Assembly (NCBI GenBank): GCA_029204225.1
Contig: CM055107.1
Location: 3,292,706 to 3,356,705, forward strand
DNA length: 64,000 bases
Direction of reading: 5' to 3'
DNA from: Diphasiastrum complanatum
Taxonomy: Eukaryota; Streptophyta; Lycopodiopsida; Lycopodiales; Lycopodiaceae
Below the pieces are notes generated by a model. The model did not search any database. It was not told the DNA's origin and worked only from the letters and a program-made list of their open reading frames with translations. Below, one piece after another: positions 24,801 through 39,800 of the stretch. Numbering within the stretch: the stretch's first letter is position 1; every line of letters begins with the position of its first letter. The position numbers and the translations under genes were made by a program.

Positions 24801-27800
24801 CATTCCTTGGTCCATGGCCTTAGTCCTACTTTTTGAAATGATCGTCTGTTTCCCTGTTCTTCCTTGAATTTCCGTACCTCTCACCTCCTAAATTGTTTTT
24901 GGTGTTCATCCATTTGTTGCCATCTCGTCCTACTCTTACAATTGCATCACCCTCAAGCGTCATCATAGGTTACGAAAGGTGGAAAGACAGATGCATTCCT
25001 GAATCATCACTACTCACATTATCTGGATGTTGCTTCAAATCCCGTGCAATCTAAGTTTAACTAAAATCGTATTTTATTCAAGAACTTGGCTCCACTAATG
25101 TAACTCCTAAAAATCAATAGTGGGCAACTTGTTTACTTCAAGAACGACGATATCCAAAGAGCAGTAGAAACTTAAATTTCCTCTAAAATCATCACTTTAG
25201 TTAGGGTACTTGGTGTAATTGCCTGGGGTAATAATAATACAACAAAAGCTGACCACTTGCAGTATGATTGCAACATTGGTACTTATAGCTCTTGCTCAGA
25301 CACATCTTGTGGATTCTTTGAAGTCTCTTATGACTGGTTTCTCATATATGCAGTGATATCATGCCTACTACTTGCAAGTTGTTGATATGTCTTCAACTTC
25401 AATAGTCTTTCATTAAGCAATCTGAGAGGTTACGTGTATCTGTTATCGAGTCCAGGACATCTAATAGAGAGACATTAGATCAACAACTTCTTGTCCACAT
25501 TTTTATTCAAATGAGCTTCAGAGACAATATTGGTGCAGATTTCAAAAATGTTCATGAGGGATTAGAATAATTAGTTCATCTTTATTCAGGTGAGTCAGCG
25601 TCTAGTTCTGCTTATGCAATGTCCAGCCTTGATGAGTGTTGATAGAGTTTAATACTGAGGACACACATCAGCTATTCTTACCTTTAATGTCCTTGCTTCA
25701 CCAAATCGTATTCAACCTCTTGTGCAGCTTATTCATGGTCCATTGGCAGATCTTCCATTGTCATCTTCGCCTTCCTCCATTTTGCAATGTATGTCTATTT
25801 CTATGCCTCCTCAATGTTCCTATTCTACTGTTCCATCCTCCACGGTATGCTTCCTTGCTTTTGCAGTCATCTTCTTTTTGCTTTTAAAACTTTTTGTACT
25901 TTGCTATTATATTCCACGACATCCCCTAGGGTAGTATTTCCATAGGCCACCTTGTATTTCGCATGTTGTTCTGATGCCACTCATATAAATCAAAGTTACC
26001 AAACATTTTGATATAGACTTAGAGAGCTAGCGTAAAAACTAGATTACAATTTCTCTCATTCTTTGATGAGCGATATGGAGAAGATTACCTTTGCTGCAGT
26101 CTCTTAAGTGTATGGCTCATGCTCTTTCTTGGTGGAAGAGCCAAGAAAGCTGAAATTTGGCAAGTACTCTTTTTAAATTTTATGGGTTTGGAGGTCAATG
26201 TCAAGAAGATCAAGATCATGTTCTATGATACATCTAGATCTTTTATGCAGCGGCACATTCTTGCACTCGAAGGTCAGCCTTTGGAGATAGTCTCATCATA
26301 TTCATACTTGGGGGTACAATGCTTTTCATAGCTCCTATCTTCAGTATAAGACATGTAGCTACTAGGCGATTACGAAAAGGACGATTCCTTGTCCGTTAGA
26401 TAGGTTTTGCTTCAGGCGGCATATACGAGACACTAGGAGTCAGTGTCGCCCTCTTTGACACCTTGGTCATACCCACAACCATGTATGCAACAGAGCCATG
26501 GTGCACGGGGCCTACTCAATCTTAGTAGGCTAGTCTATGAAGACTTCAGGTTTCCAAGCTTTCATGTCTGATACAAGCCAAATGATATCAACCAAGGCCT
26601 CAATCCCACATCAGATTACTCTGGCCAAGTTTTTGGCTTATTCAAGTGGAAGCTATCTTCAGGTTGATCATTTATTTACAAAGAATTTTGGAGTTGGGGA
26701 TGCAGACACTAGAGATGAGATAGTCATGCTTATATGATCTATGGACAGAGGGTTGTCAATCATCTTGGTACTCTTAGGCTTCGTGACTATTGGATTCATT
26801 GCCTATCCAAATTTCACTGTCCCAAGGGGAGACATGCCTATGTCTGATGATGTTAGATCATGCACATACTCAGAGTGTCCGGTCATGCCTATTAGAGGGG
26901 GTCAAAATAGATTTCTATCGACCTCACTTTCTCAAAAGAGATGCAATTGGGACCCCAAACCTACCTCATTATTTAGACTCGAGACTACCACATGGCACCA
27001 TGTTCACTTTGAGACAACTTCGAGTTTCCTCCCACTGACTACATGTGAAGACCAGATTTGTCATTTACGTATTTTGGGCAAGGTCAAGATAGCAGAGTAT
27101 TTTGTATTTAGCAGTGATGATACAAGAGATGTTCCATTTGAAGAGTGAGGGAGTCAGTAGCACTTGCGTCAATATGTACATAGCCCTGTATTGCCTCTTT
27201 CTTTTCCAAATTTAGACCTCAGACGAACATAGGGTCCAACCAAAGTCAGAGGATGAGATGACCATCCCTTTCCAGCATCGTCAGCCAGTGAGACCTACAG
27301 CGTCAAGAGTCAACAAGACAAGCTTTGTGTATGGATTTTTTGTTCTAGTTATGCTTATATCAATATTTCACACTTAACCTACTGATAGGTACCACAAGTT
27401 TTGTTTTCTTTGGAGATGCCACATGCTCCCTATGTTAGACACATACTTGACATGTACTCATTTCAGTCTTATGTACCTTTGGGTACCTTATGGACATAGA
27501 TTGAGCTTCCTTTCTTTCATTTCTCTCTTCTATAAGATCTTGGTCATAATCGCCTATCTGTGTTAAAGCTGGTTAGATATCAATTTTCTTTCTGCAAAGA
27601 TTTAGGAAGCCTAAGAAACATAATGCCGCATGTCATAATACTGAGATGAATATCCAAAATGCAACCATCTCTTGTTGGGAAGAGAATGAAAAGAGAACCC
27701 AAGAGAAGTGCAGAGGAAGGAAAGTTCTTCAAATTGGATACAGATTAATCAAAAGAGTAGACATCTACATACAGCCATTACACAAGATCCTTACATAGTC

Positions 27801-30800
27801 CAAACTCACCAGCTAAAAGAACATTGTGATTAGAATCATCTCCCCAGCTGCAGACCTCAAGGACACGGGTTTCCGTAATGGAAAATAATGTGAAGAACAT
27901 TTTTGTCATAACGACATATTATAATAGCATTTCATGTGCTCATGGTCCTACCCAATTTACAAAACAGATACAGAATAATTAAAAAGCTTACAGTTATTTG
28001 ATTGAAGCTTCGATTAACTGCTGTCAGCAACATAGTACGCCACACACTTGCTTCAATTGAAGCGTCACAAGTTACAACCTGCAAGTTGTTACAAGACAGC
28101 AATAGAGGTGCTCATCAGACGTCATTCATGGCACTTGAAAAGAAAGAGGATTGAATCCCAATGTCGAAAAGTATGTGAACTCTTCGCAACTCAAAGTACA
28201 AGGGATAAGACATTCATGTCATTGTGCAATTTAGATTCAATAATAAGCAAGCTTATCAACTTACACTAAGCATGGTTGCCATGTTGGGATGGATCATGCC
28301 CGAACCCTTTGCCATTCCACCCAACTTCACGACTCTCCCTCCTATCTTCAGACACCAGCATACATACAGTGAAATTCGTCATCTACCATGTTGTTGAACC
28401 TTGCACTAAAATGCATTGAGCCATACCACATCCAAATAAATAGAACCCAGGCATTGGCAGGCCAATGCGCTGAAAAATCAGCATATGAGTAGTGGACCTA
28501 AAAATAAAATTATGGCATTTCTGATCCAAAGATCAAACATTTACAGTTCCAATTGTAGTCAAATGAGTTGAAATTCTATTAAGATCTAGTGCAGTATGCA
28601 GATCACATCACACAATCACCATAGCCACTCCTCACAAGCTCTCAAAGATGGCACAACAAAAGTTATTAAATTACAAAGAAACACTGTACATATATAGTAT
28701 TCACAAACTGCATGAAAAGGCAGGTGTCCTAAAATTGGCCTACCACCTGTCAAACTAAGGTCGGGCCCAATATGGCCAAATTCGACCGACAAAGTATAGC
28801 AAGTACTGTAAATAACTATGTACAGGCTAATTCTTCCTATGTGTGGCTACTCGGCTAACCCAAGTAGCCGTCTACAGGATCAGTGCCCGATCAATATATC
28901 CTAACGGGTCACGTTCCGATCACAACCATATACAGTAAACCAAATAAACTGTACAATAATTACATCATCGCATTTAGAGCTTATACTAGTGAATCAGATC
29001 AAAACTGATTTCTAACTAAATGGACATTCAATTTAAGCTATCCACTTCATAACTTAGTCATTTCTTGTGTTTGATTATGTAGCTGAGACATACTGATCAC
29101 ATCCAAGGGTACAATTCTTACTAGAAATAAAGAAGCAGCCATTGTACCTCAGTCTCAATAGCAACGCTTTTTGTTACAAGATCAGTAGTCGTTATTGCTA
29201 TTGCAGCTGCACGAGAACTGGAAGCACAAAAAGGAGAATATTATAATGTGAAAAAATTTGATCGGCCTTACCATATGCTAAAATATGAGCACAACTATAA
29301 GAGAATACAATAACAATAAAGCATCTAGTTCAGGTCAACTTCCGCACAAGTGTCCAACTTTGTGCAATGAGAATGTAGTTTTTTTACTTAAAATTAAAGG
29401 TGAGATCATGATTGAAAGACTACAGGGAAAATAAGAAAGCTGATGAATTAGCCTAACTTGCTACCATAGAGAGAATACATGTAAGTAATGGCACTATCCA
29501 TAGCCAAGACATAAAATAACATGAAAACCCCAAAAAAGGTTTCACTACTGAATGTTCAAAAGTCACAATCAAGCAGAGATACAACAAAGTATGGCCTATT
29601 CATATAGACCCATGAAGTCGTTAAGCTCAAATTAGCATTCTAAGAATCTCTTAACCACCATGACTGAAGCTCTCAAAAAGGAGTAAACATGTTAAGACAT
29701 TTCCCAAACACTCTGAATCCAAGCCACGAATTAGGTTCTTTCCTTTCCTACTTTCTTAGATGAAAGGTAAGGCATAAATGTACCTTGATATACTTTGAGA
29801 TAAAGATGACTTTAATCTGGGAAGTGCTGTCAACAAAGCATCCTGCAAATTATGGCAGTCCAAAACACAATAAGGTGCACCCTTGCCTATGTATTCTTCA
29901 TATTGAGTTTATTTTGATTATATAATAATGAAGGCAAAAATTGCAGATGAGGCCCAATCAAAAAATAACAAGCACAAGCAGACACAAACACTAACATAAA
30001 ACAATTCACAATCATCTTTGTAGAAAGGAGTTCAAGAAATATTCATAAGACAAAAGGGGGAAAGGTAGGTAGATCAGCAAACTTTCAAATGATCATGGGA
30101 ACACAGAAAGGTATATCGACACATTGTCCAATAAAGATGATTATCTAATGAGCTTCCATACTAGTACTTTGCTAGTGTCACTTTTACAATTGGAAACATT
30201 TAACATTCTTATCTTGAATGATGGACAGACTTGTGCACCTTTCATGATATTATTAATGCACAAGCAAGTCTGATATATTTTTATATAATATATGAGGCAA
30301 AATATGATAGGAGTTAGTGTTTCACAAGCCAGCAGAGTACTACTGTATATAGGAGTGCAGAATAAATCAAGGATGTCATGCAGTTTGAGTTTACATGCAA
30401 TAATAGCTCGATTATCCATGCGCGAGTGTTTTGTTGGGCCCAAAAGGACCTATTAACCATAAGAATTAAAGTGGCCTCCTAAGACCCTCCACAACCAGCT
30501 AAGTAAGGACAAATCAAAACTTTACAATCATTTTGAGAAATCAAAACTTTGCAATCATTTTGAGGATATTTTAGGTCATTTACTTATTGAGAGATTTGGA
30601 GCTCCTCCCTTTATGAATGAGAGCAATGGAGATTGCAATGCTAGGTCTCTCATGCACCCTATCCAGATACCAAATATGATTGGTACTGATTTGTCATTCA
30701 TTCCCTTTTGATTCAAAAATAATCAATGGATATTGTGATGTTTTTTGCCTGTCTCATCAGCATGAATGTCATTGTACTCTTACATTTCTTAGCAACACTT

Positions 30801-33800
30801 CTTGTATTTTTCTATGTTCTTGGCTCAACAGCTTAAGGTATGGTAGAATAATCAAATAAGTAACTTCCAATTAAGGGTCCATATTGTTCTGAGTCCTAGG
30901 AGGTGACATAAAAGGCAATATATTGCTTGGGCGATTTAAACCCATATCATGAGTGCAAGATCAACTAGGTCATTAACTTACAGCTTTAGGCAGGCATGGA
31001 ATCCTTCACATGCATGACAAATTCAATAGTGCCCATGAGTTCATGCTTAGAATTGCACCTATCTATAGGGGCACAATGATGGAAAAATAAACAATAACAT
31101 CAATAACAAATATCTAACAATGACTACAGCCAAGTGCCAAAACTACCTGGTATAATAACAAAGAATAACATGGATGGCCAAAGCCCAAGGGATTGTCAGT
31201 AATATGTGACTTTTGCTAAAGACTGTCCCCATTTTTGGGATGAAGCTAGAAACTGAAAGTGCTGATGCCGTGAATGGAAGATTTTGACACTGCAACAAAA
31301 GTGACTACTAACAACATTACTGAAGAAGCTACCACCAAAATGTATGTGCCAAAGTAGTAACGAAAAAGACTAAGAATGATTAAATACTAGCTGATTGTGG
31401 ATCAGATTGCCACATGAATGGACCATGACTGCCAAATAAAGGCATCAATATGAATGTTATGACTAAAGAATGCCATAAGAACTTACAAAGAGAAAAGACA
31501 GTTGTATAGCCCAAGAGTGCTAGATGAATACAATTGTGCACATAAAAATTCTACAAGCAAACCATAAAGACCGGAATGCCAAATGATCCAGGACACAGTG
31601 GCCAATTATGAATATATATCCCAAGTTAGTCATATCAACCATGATTGCCCAATAACGGCAACAACAGACGACTCTACAGATACAAAGAGAGCTCAGCCAT
31701 GAAAATCGAACTTTTGGTAGCAATACCAAGAAATGGCTCCAGATACATGAAGGGAACCCAATGCCAACAAGTATGACACAAAGCAGACTCCTTGATAGAA
31801 CTGCAATATGATCCAAAAAAGACTGTCATAAGGGGACAACATTGAATGAAATTTCCATGTTGAAATGTTGAAGCTGTTGTAATATAGGTGTGAAGATCAT
31901 TAGAACACACAACGATGGCTAATAGGGTGGATACAAAGAAACATGAACAATTTGGGAACGAATTGTATGATCATTAACCATGTCATGTGAGATCAAGAAC
32001 GACAAAGAAATATCATAAACTTTTGACGAAATATCATCACTAGATCATTAAAGTGGTTGCTAGAAGGCAGACAAACAGAAAAAGAGTTTCTTATTCGAGT
32101 GTAGAAGAAGACGATAAACATTGAAGAACATGTGCAAACCAAACACTTGAAGGTGAATCCACCAAAGGTATGTTTCAAAAAGACTACAGAAATATAAACG
32201 AGAATCATGCAGAAGCTCAACATTGCGAAGAAAATCAACAAGAGAAGTGTCAATGGAAAGCATACAAAAAGTAGTGATGGACAAACAAAAAGCTGAAGGA
32301 GTTGACATGACAAATGTAAATAGTGGTAGGACCAGAAACTGCAGACATATGAGATGATGAGAAAATAGAGATTGGCTGACTCATAGCTATATATACCTAT
32401 TATGTACTATATGGGAACTATACGTACTTATGTGCCTTTTGTATGTATGTGGACATCAAACGTATGTACATATTCTTAATTATTTAAACCTATGGATCTG
32501 AACTGAAAGTGCGATACTATGTGCCCTTGTGTTTTATCTATATACACATGCCAAACAACTATAGGTGCATGTCTATCATCTGTAGATTCAGGAGTAGAAT
32601 TCAAAAAATTAGACTTAACCAGTCAACCCATTGGCAAAAAAGGGATCTAAATGTGTGTTTCTCATCTCTGGTGGTAACTTGCTATAACTCTTTGAGGTCT
32701 GTCATTGATCCAGGTAATTTCTTCTTTGAGGTGAGATCACTTGAAATTTTCAGCCTACTCATAGTGCATCATTCATTGCAGATCCAAATGAGCAAAAGAG
32801 GTGAATTAATGTCTGCCATCGAAGCCCTTCAAAGTGGGATCTCCAACATCAACAACAAGCCACGCTAGATACAACGCTGAACTCTCTTGTCATCGAAATA
32901 CAGCACCAAGCACCAAAGCCCTAACAAGAGGGCGAAAGCAAATAGTTCATGAGGGCACAATGATAGCAAATTGCTTCAATATTGGTTTGAACTTTGAACT
33001 TGAATCCCCATTCGAATGTTATCTACTGTCATGATCAACACATGTGGCATTTTGACAAATCAAATGAAAAAACCTCCCCTTTTAAAGATCTAAGTGGAGC
33101 TTAGATATTAATAATAGCAACAATGGTAAAACTCCAAAGAAATCTGGAAAATTTCCAAAACAGCAGAAAACTTGCACTTTTATGGATCTCAATGGACCTT
33201 GATGGATCTTAGACGACTAGAACATCATAGAAATAGATGGATCCTAGAAATGATAACATGCATGCCACTTGCATACACTCAACATTACACACATGTATCA
33301 ATCTTCCCTTCTACCTGCCATACAATCTTGATTTCATCATAAAACAAGACATATACTTTTAGATCATGAAAAAATTCAGCTGACATCCTCCTTGTAGTCA
33401 AACCCCTTCTTAAGATGGTGTGCTTCAAGAAAATGATGATCCGACTATAAATGGCACCCCACCTTAATTGATCAAAAACAAGTAAATAGATGTCCTTTTG
33501 CTTCCTCAAACTGCCTCAATCAAAAAAAAATTGCTTGCAGGAATTTTCGGTTTTGGCACCTAGGAGCCATAAAACCCGTTAGAATTCAACGTAGAATGGC
33601 CAACAACTCGATGTCAATCTAATCCAAAACCATTTGTAGAGCACCACTACACAAGTAGACGGAGAAGATTGAAGGTAGGTCATAGATGGAGATGAAGATG
33701 CAACTGTTCTCTTGAAAGGCTCTGATATCATGTCAGAAATCAAGGATGCTGCTAGCATACAACAATTCCTACTAAAATAAGACAAGATACTCAAAGTGTT

Positions 33801-36800
33801 AAAACAATGATCATGCAAATGAAAGAAGAGCACAACACAATAATAAATCTTCATGAAACTCGCACCACTCACATACCAATGTGGTATTGTGTGCCCATTT
33901 CATAGAAAATAGTCAGATCTCTGGTTTATCGAGCCTAGTCCAAACATAAGACATGTAATTGCTATTTCTGCATGTATGTTTGCATGTAACTACTACTTTA
34001 ATAAGTCCTCTTGCATGCTATCAGGCAATTATAGACAAAATAAACCCACCTACAATAGGCTTATAAACAATGTGTAATCAACTAAGAACTTGACTTAACA
34101 TTGAGGAGTCAATGTAATTACGATAAACATTAACATTGTAGCATAAGTATAATCCATGGGCTCTTGCAACCCCCATCACAGACCTTCACACTTGGACAAA
34201 CTATGCTACTTTACTTTATATTGTCCCTACCACACCTATCTCTACTTCCCCCAAACCCACGGATATCCATTTCTTCACTCCTCTCATGGTTAGGCAAATC
34301 ATTTGTTGACCTATTGCCAGCCTTCTTAAACTCGGCAATCATGTTAAATTTTCCTCCTTTATGATTGACCACATCATATCACCAAGTTCTATGGCATCAT
34401 ACTTTAGTCAGCAATAACTTGCAAGTAAGAAGCAAAGGTGAGAAGTTACATGTATCAAGGCAAACAAGCTTTGGGGCAAAACACTCCACAACATATCATG
34501 TGTTTACTCTCAAGGTTATCATAGACGAGGCTAGATCCAAGTAAAAATGGGGATATTGTTGCTTTGTGAGCTTGAGGAGCTTAATTTAGTTCCCAGACAT
34601 CTCCTTATGCAGAAATTGAGAGACCTTCAATTTTCAGACGATCTATTTTGGCAGTTAAGGCATTGTACAAGAGAATTCTCACCCACCCTCTTTAGCCTCT
34701 ACATTGACGAGCTAAAGTCAGTTATTGCACATGATGATTGCTTGGGTTGCAGGAGGCTATATCCAAGAAGAAACGAGGATATTGTTGCTTTGTGGACTTG
34801 AGGAGGCCATTTATTTCAGTTCCCAGGCATCTCCCTTATGCAAAAATTAAGAGACCTTCAATTTTTGAAGTAAATTATTTTAACAGTTACAAGAGAATCC
34901 TCACCTACCCTCTTTAGTCTCTAGATTGACGAGCTAAAGTTAGTTATTGCACATGATATTGGCTTGAGTTGCAGGATGTAGACATACTTATATGCACCCC
35001 CCTATATGCTTATGATGTGGTCCTCCTCTCAGCTATGTGGGAAGGTCTACATATGCGCATCTTGACACTTTGTGTCATTTCTATAGGGCTTGGGCTTTAG
35101 AGACTAATATCTCGAAGACCCAAAGTAGGGTTTTCAACACAAACACAGTGTTTGAAGAGAAACGCCCTTTTGCTCTAGAGGGGAGACCAGTGGAGATTGT
35201 CTATTCCTACAATTATCTTGGAGTCACTCCAACTATTATGCATGCGGCAGAGACCTAGTGCACATGCATTATTCCATCAAATTGAGCCAGTATTTCTCAC
35301 CTCCAGATCAGTATGTTGATTCGCCTCATCCTTGGGAAGCCATCTATCCTGCATCAAATCATCTTAGCAGAGTTTGCAAGTCCTCCCATCCAAGTGGAGG
35401 CGATCTTTTGTCTCATTATCTACTTTTAGTGGGTTAGAGAGTTCGATGATGCTATCAGGTATCCTTGGTATTGCAATCACATCATGATTCCTTACAGAGA
35501 CTTTATGATCAATTACATCACACTTCAAGGTAGTCACAAGTGACTAGACTACTTGGCTCACACGTTTTATCCTTGTGCTAGCTTCCGAAGGGTTCTCATG
35601 ACAGCATACAGCCTTTCACGAGGTATTATTGACGGCCTCATATCTGAACTTACAGATTTCACATACCATAGAACCAATGGTTCTTGGAACCATGGGTCCC
35701 AAGAACCGTTGGGTGAACCGTACCACGGTTCATGTAATTAATTAATTGATTTTTTTTTTTTTGGACCCTTTTCCCCCCAAAACCCATCTCACTGTTTTTG
35801 GCCCTCATTTCACTGTTTTGGCCCCCATTTCACTATTTTTGGCCCTCATTTCACTATTTCTGGCCCTCATTTCACTGTTTTTGGCCCTCATTCTGGTTTT
35901 TGTTGGCATTTTTTTGGACTGTTTTTGGGGGTGGGAACTAAAAAAAAATTAATTAATTAGTACGGTTCACCACGGTTCACAATTAAAATCTTTGTGAACC
36001 GTACGGTTCAATGTACGGTTCTGAGAACCGTGGTGAACCGTTCCCGGTTCTCAGATTCTATGACTTTGAGATACATCTTGAAACATATGAGAGTGTCTTC
36101 CAATCACCTTAGAATTGAGACAGATAGACATGAAAGTTCACCTCACAAAGAAAGACAAGATCTGGATATTTTGCTCGACACATGAGGTTGAGACGAAGGA
36201 GCATTTCATTTTCAGATGCCCTTTGTACTATGAGATGTGGGGGAGATACTATTATCTATTCAGGAATCACCCAACCACCCTACGCACCATGATAGTTCAA
36301 GGATCAAAGATGCATTGCCCTCATGCTCAGAGAGACATCCCAGGGGTACCAATTCACGAGTGCAGCAGTACTACCATCACCTTTCACATCAGAGAGCTCA
36401 AATAGTTCAAAGGAGTTCAGATTGTCAACAGATATCTACACCGGCTTCCTCTGGATGGCGGGAAAATTTCTTCATTCTTCAACATGTTGCTTAGGATAAC
36501 TGGTGAACTTGGTTGTATTTCTAGATAGTGTATCCATCTTGTCTTAGCTAGTAGCTAGTCATATGACTTAGTCATAGTAGCTATCTTTTATATTATGTTG
36601 AGCAGTTCAGCGTGGAGAGGTTATACTCACTCCCTTATCATTATACACACTTGAGATGTGCTCCTTTTCAGTCTTATGTACCTTAGGGTACTCAAAAGAT
36701 ATTAATCAAGTCTTTCTTTCTCTCTCCCTCTCATTTTGATCAGAACTAGCACATCTGTAATATGACTTCGAGTAGAATCAAGAGTAACGTATTCCTTGTG

Positions 36801-39800
36801 GGATGTGGTTATGATTTTCTAGGTGATTTTGAATCACAAATCTTGTCTTGCAGCCTCCAATAAAAAAAACCTATTATTTTAGAGAATCCTATATAATTTG
36901 CATCATCTTTTGGAAAATCAGAGCATAATCATTATCTTGCTTCATGAGCACATACTCATCGATCACTTTTTGGCTTCGAAAGTGGATTAGAACAAGTCTA
37001 TATAACTTGCACTTGGTCTGACAAGTCTAACATACTAAAGATGATTGATTCATGGTTCCTCATAGCTCCTACTCTCTCGTGACTTAATTACCTTCTTCCT
37101 GTTAATAAAGAAATGTATTTTCTGATTTTGAAACAAAAGTTCTACAAGACTTCCCTTTGAATGAATTTGTGAAATCAAAATTTACCAAATGTAGAAATAA
37201 ATGAATTGATGTTCTACCTTCTTAATTCGGTGTCCAATTACACCTGTGGACAAGAGAAGTACATCTGTTGGCCTCACATCAATGAGCTGCAAATATCCAA
37301 CATGCAAAAAAAGCAAAAGGACGCATGTCAAACTTAAAACATAACTAGGAGGTGCAAGTGTACAATATTGATAGCAAGCTGAATTATATGTGCAAAGGAA
37401 TAGGCCAAAAGTTTTGGCAAAGTCAAGTCTAGTTCTTTACTATGATTGCAACAAGTAGATGAGAAGAAAGTATGTAGTCACAAAAACAAGATGATGGGAC
37501 CACCCTTTATCATGCTTGAAAACTCATAATCATTGAATAAACCGGAAAACAAAATCGATCCCTCTAGGAAATTCTCGTTCTATTGTCTTAAGTGACCACT
37601 TTTAGTCAATTTCTCTACATTTAGTATGGCTTATCCACCAATGTTTGTTGAGAGTATAAACGTGAACTTAGTTACACTAAAATTAGATGATGATCAATAC
37701 AACTATCAGCACATTCTATAGTGTACAACAATGATTACTAGAAGAATAGACATGTTTGCGCATAGACCTGATGAAAAAAAAAGATAGAAGTTGTTCCAAG
37801 TTCAAAAACACCAAAGCACATAAAACATCACACGATACTCTAATAGTCAACAAACTAAACAATTATAACACAATCTCCAACTAAGATCAAGAAAAGATGA
37901 ACTGCACTATTGCAAACCTTCCTCTCAAAGGAACTGAAAACAATGTCTTGGAAAGAACTCACGAACTCCAAAACAATCAATTATTAGTTTAAGAAAATGT
38001 ATTTCATTCAAAAGAATCAAGATGTTGAGGCGTACACCCTATATCATAGGGTCCCTTACCCTACTAAATGTCCTATTTTCAATGAGTTACCTAACTAGTG
38101 AGCAAATGACATGAGAATGGACCCAGTGTAGTGAACTAATACTTTGGGGTCCTTAAAGAATTAATGAAGCTTTTAGTACAAGAGTGTCCAAAAGAAACCT
38201 AGAAACATGTTGATAACTCTCACTAACTAATAATAGTAGCATCCTAAACACTCAACAATATTTTGAGGGAGACAAATAAAATTAAAGTGTTAAATAGAAA
38301 ATTTTAAATATGCAAAAGCTAAAAATGTTGCTAAAGCATATGCTCAATAACCAGCCACAAAGTAGAGATCCAAAAAGAAACTACAAAAGGAAGTAAGAGA
38401 ATCAAGTATGCATGATAAGTGCCAAATTGTAATGCAAACACTCTGCAACAACATGGATAGACTAAGAATACCACTTGTCATCCACAATGAATCCATCAGG
38501 TTTACCAATGCCAAAATAAAACCAAGGGGCATATATGCCAACGGAGCGAGTTCTGCTGGCCTAGCGTTCCAAAATGTTAGTGTTCCGGACAGCAGAACGT
38601 TGTTCGGATCGCAAAAAAATAATAAATAAAATTTGAAAAAGGCCCTATGGCCCTATTGGATAGTTTAGCTAGTGTTTAATGAACTCGAAAATCATCAACA
38701 AACACATCATAAGGACAAAGTATTGATAAATTGGAAAGAGGCAAAAGTAACAATTTTAGAGGCTAGAGCTATATTGAACCGGTTAATTACAAATAGAGAT
38801 ACACTACAAACCAAAAAAGATGTTGGAGTGAAATCAGTCAATGTCAATGGATAGACAAAGAATACCACTTGTCATCCACAATGAATCCATCATGGTTTAC
38901 CAATACCACAATAAACCCAAGGAGCATACATGCCAACAGAGCGAGTTCCGTTGGCCTAGTGTTCCAAAACGCCAGTGTTCCGGATAGCAGAACGTTGTTC
39001 GGATTGCAAAAAAATTCATAAATAAAATTTGAAAAAAGCCCTATGGTTAAAAAAAAAAATTGGATAGTTTAGCTAGTGTTTAATGAACTCGGAAATCATC
39101 AACAAACACATCATAAGGAAAAAGTATTGATAAATTGGAAAGAGGCAAAAATAACAATGCATAAAGGCTAGAGCAGTTAATTACAAATAGAGATACACGA
39201 CAAATTAACACATAGGAGAAGACCAGAGAGTGCTACAAGCAACACACACTCTGCCTTGATAGCACATGTTTATAGGCGTTCATAGAACGGTTTTGGGAGC
39301 TCAAGTCAAGCTTGTCAAGGATTGTTCACAGGTATGGCTGAATTTCAACCACCTGCTATTAGAGTCCAGTTACGACTCTATCACGACCTCGGCACGGCCG
39401 GTTACCAAAGGGCCGGAGGCCAAGTATTGGCAAGGGCCGGTGACCGAGGAGGACATTTGTCCCAAGTTGGGACCGGTGCGTCACGAGCAGTGACCCGGTG
39501 TGACCGCTTGACAAGTTGTCAGAGATGCGGTGTGTCTTGACCGTCGGGACCCTAGCTGTCAGTGACGAGATGCTAGCCGGCAAGTAGTCGGGGTGACCAA
39601 GAGGGTCACAGGTCTTTGGCGGGGCACGGGGGTGGTACCCTATGAGTCACTCAGTATTCACAGGTCACAGGGGCTAGGCATGCCAAGTGGACTGATCACC
39701 CACAGGTGGATGCCATGTGCCAGTTGACGGGAATAGCAGGTAGAAGGACTCAAGGAGGGGGTGCCTATGGTTGGGAGGTTCATTCTACACACCGGCTTCT

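Noticed and set aside
35667-36062. 8-bp target duplication for the 396-bp element
   Set aside because: Flanks TCACATAC and ACTTTGAG do not match, so no duplication is claimed.
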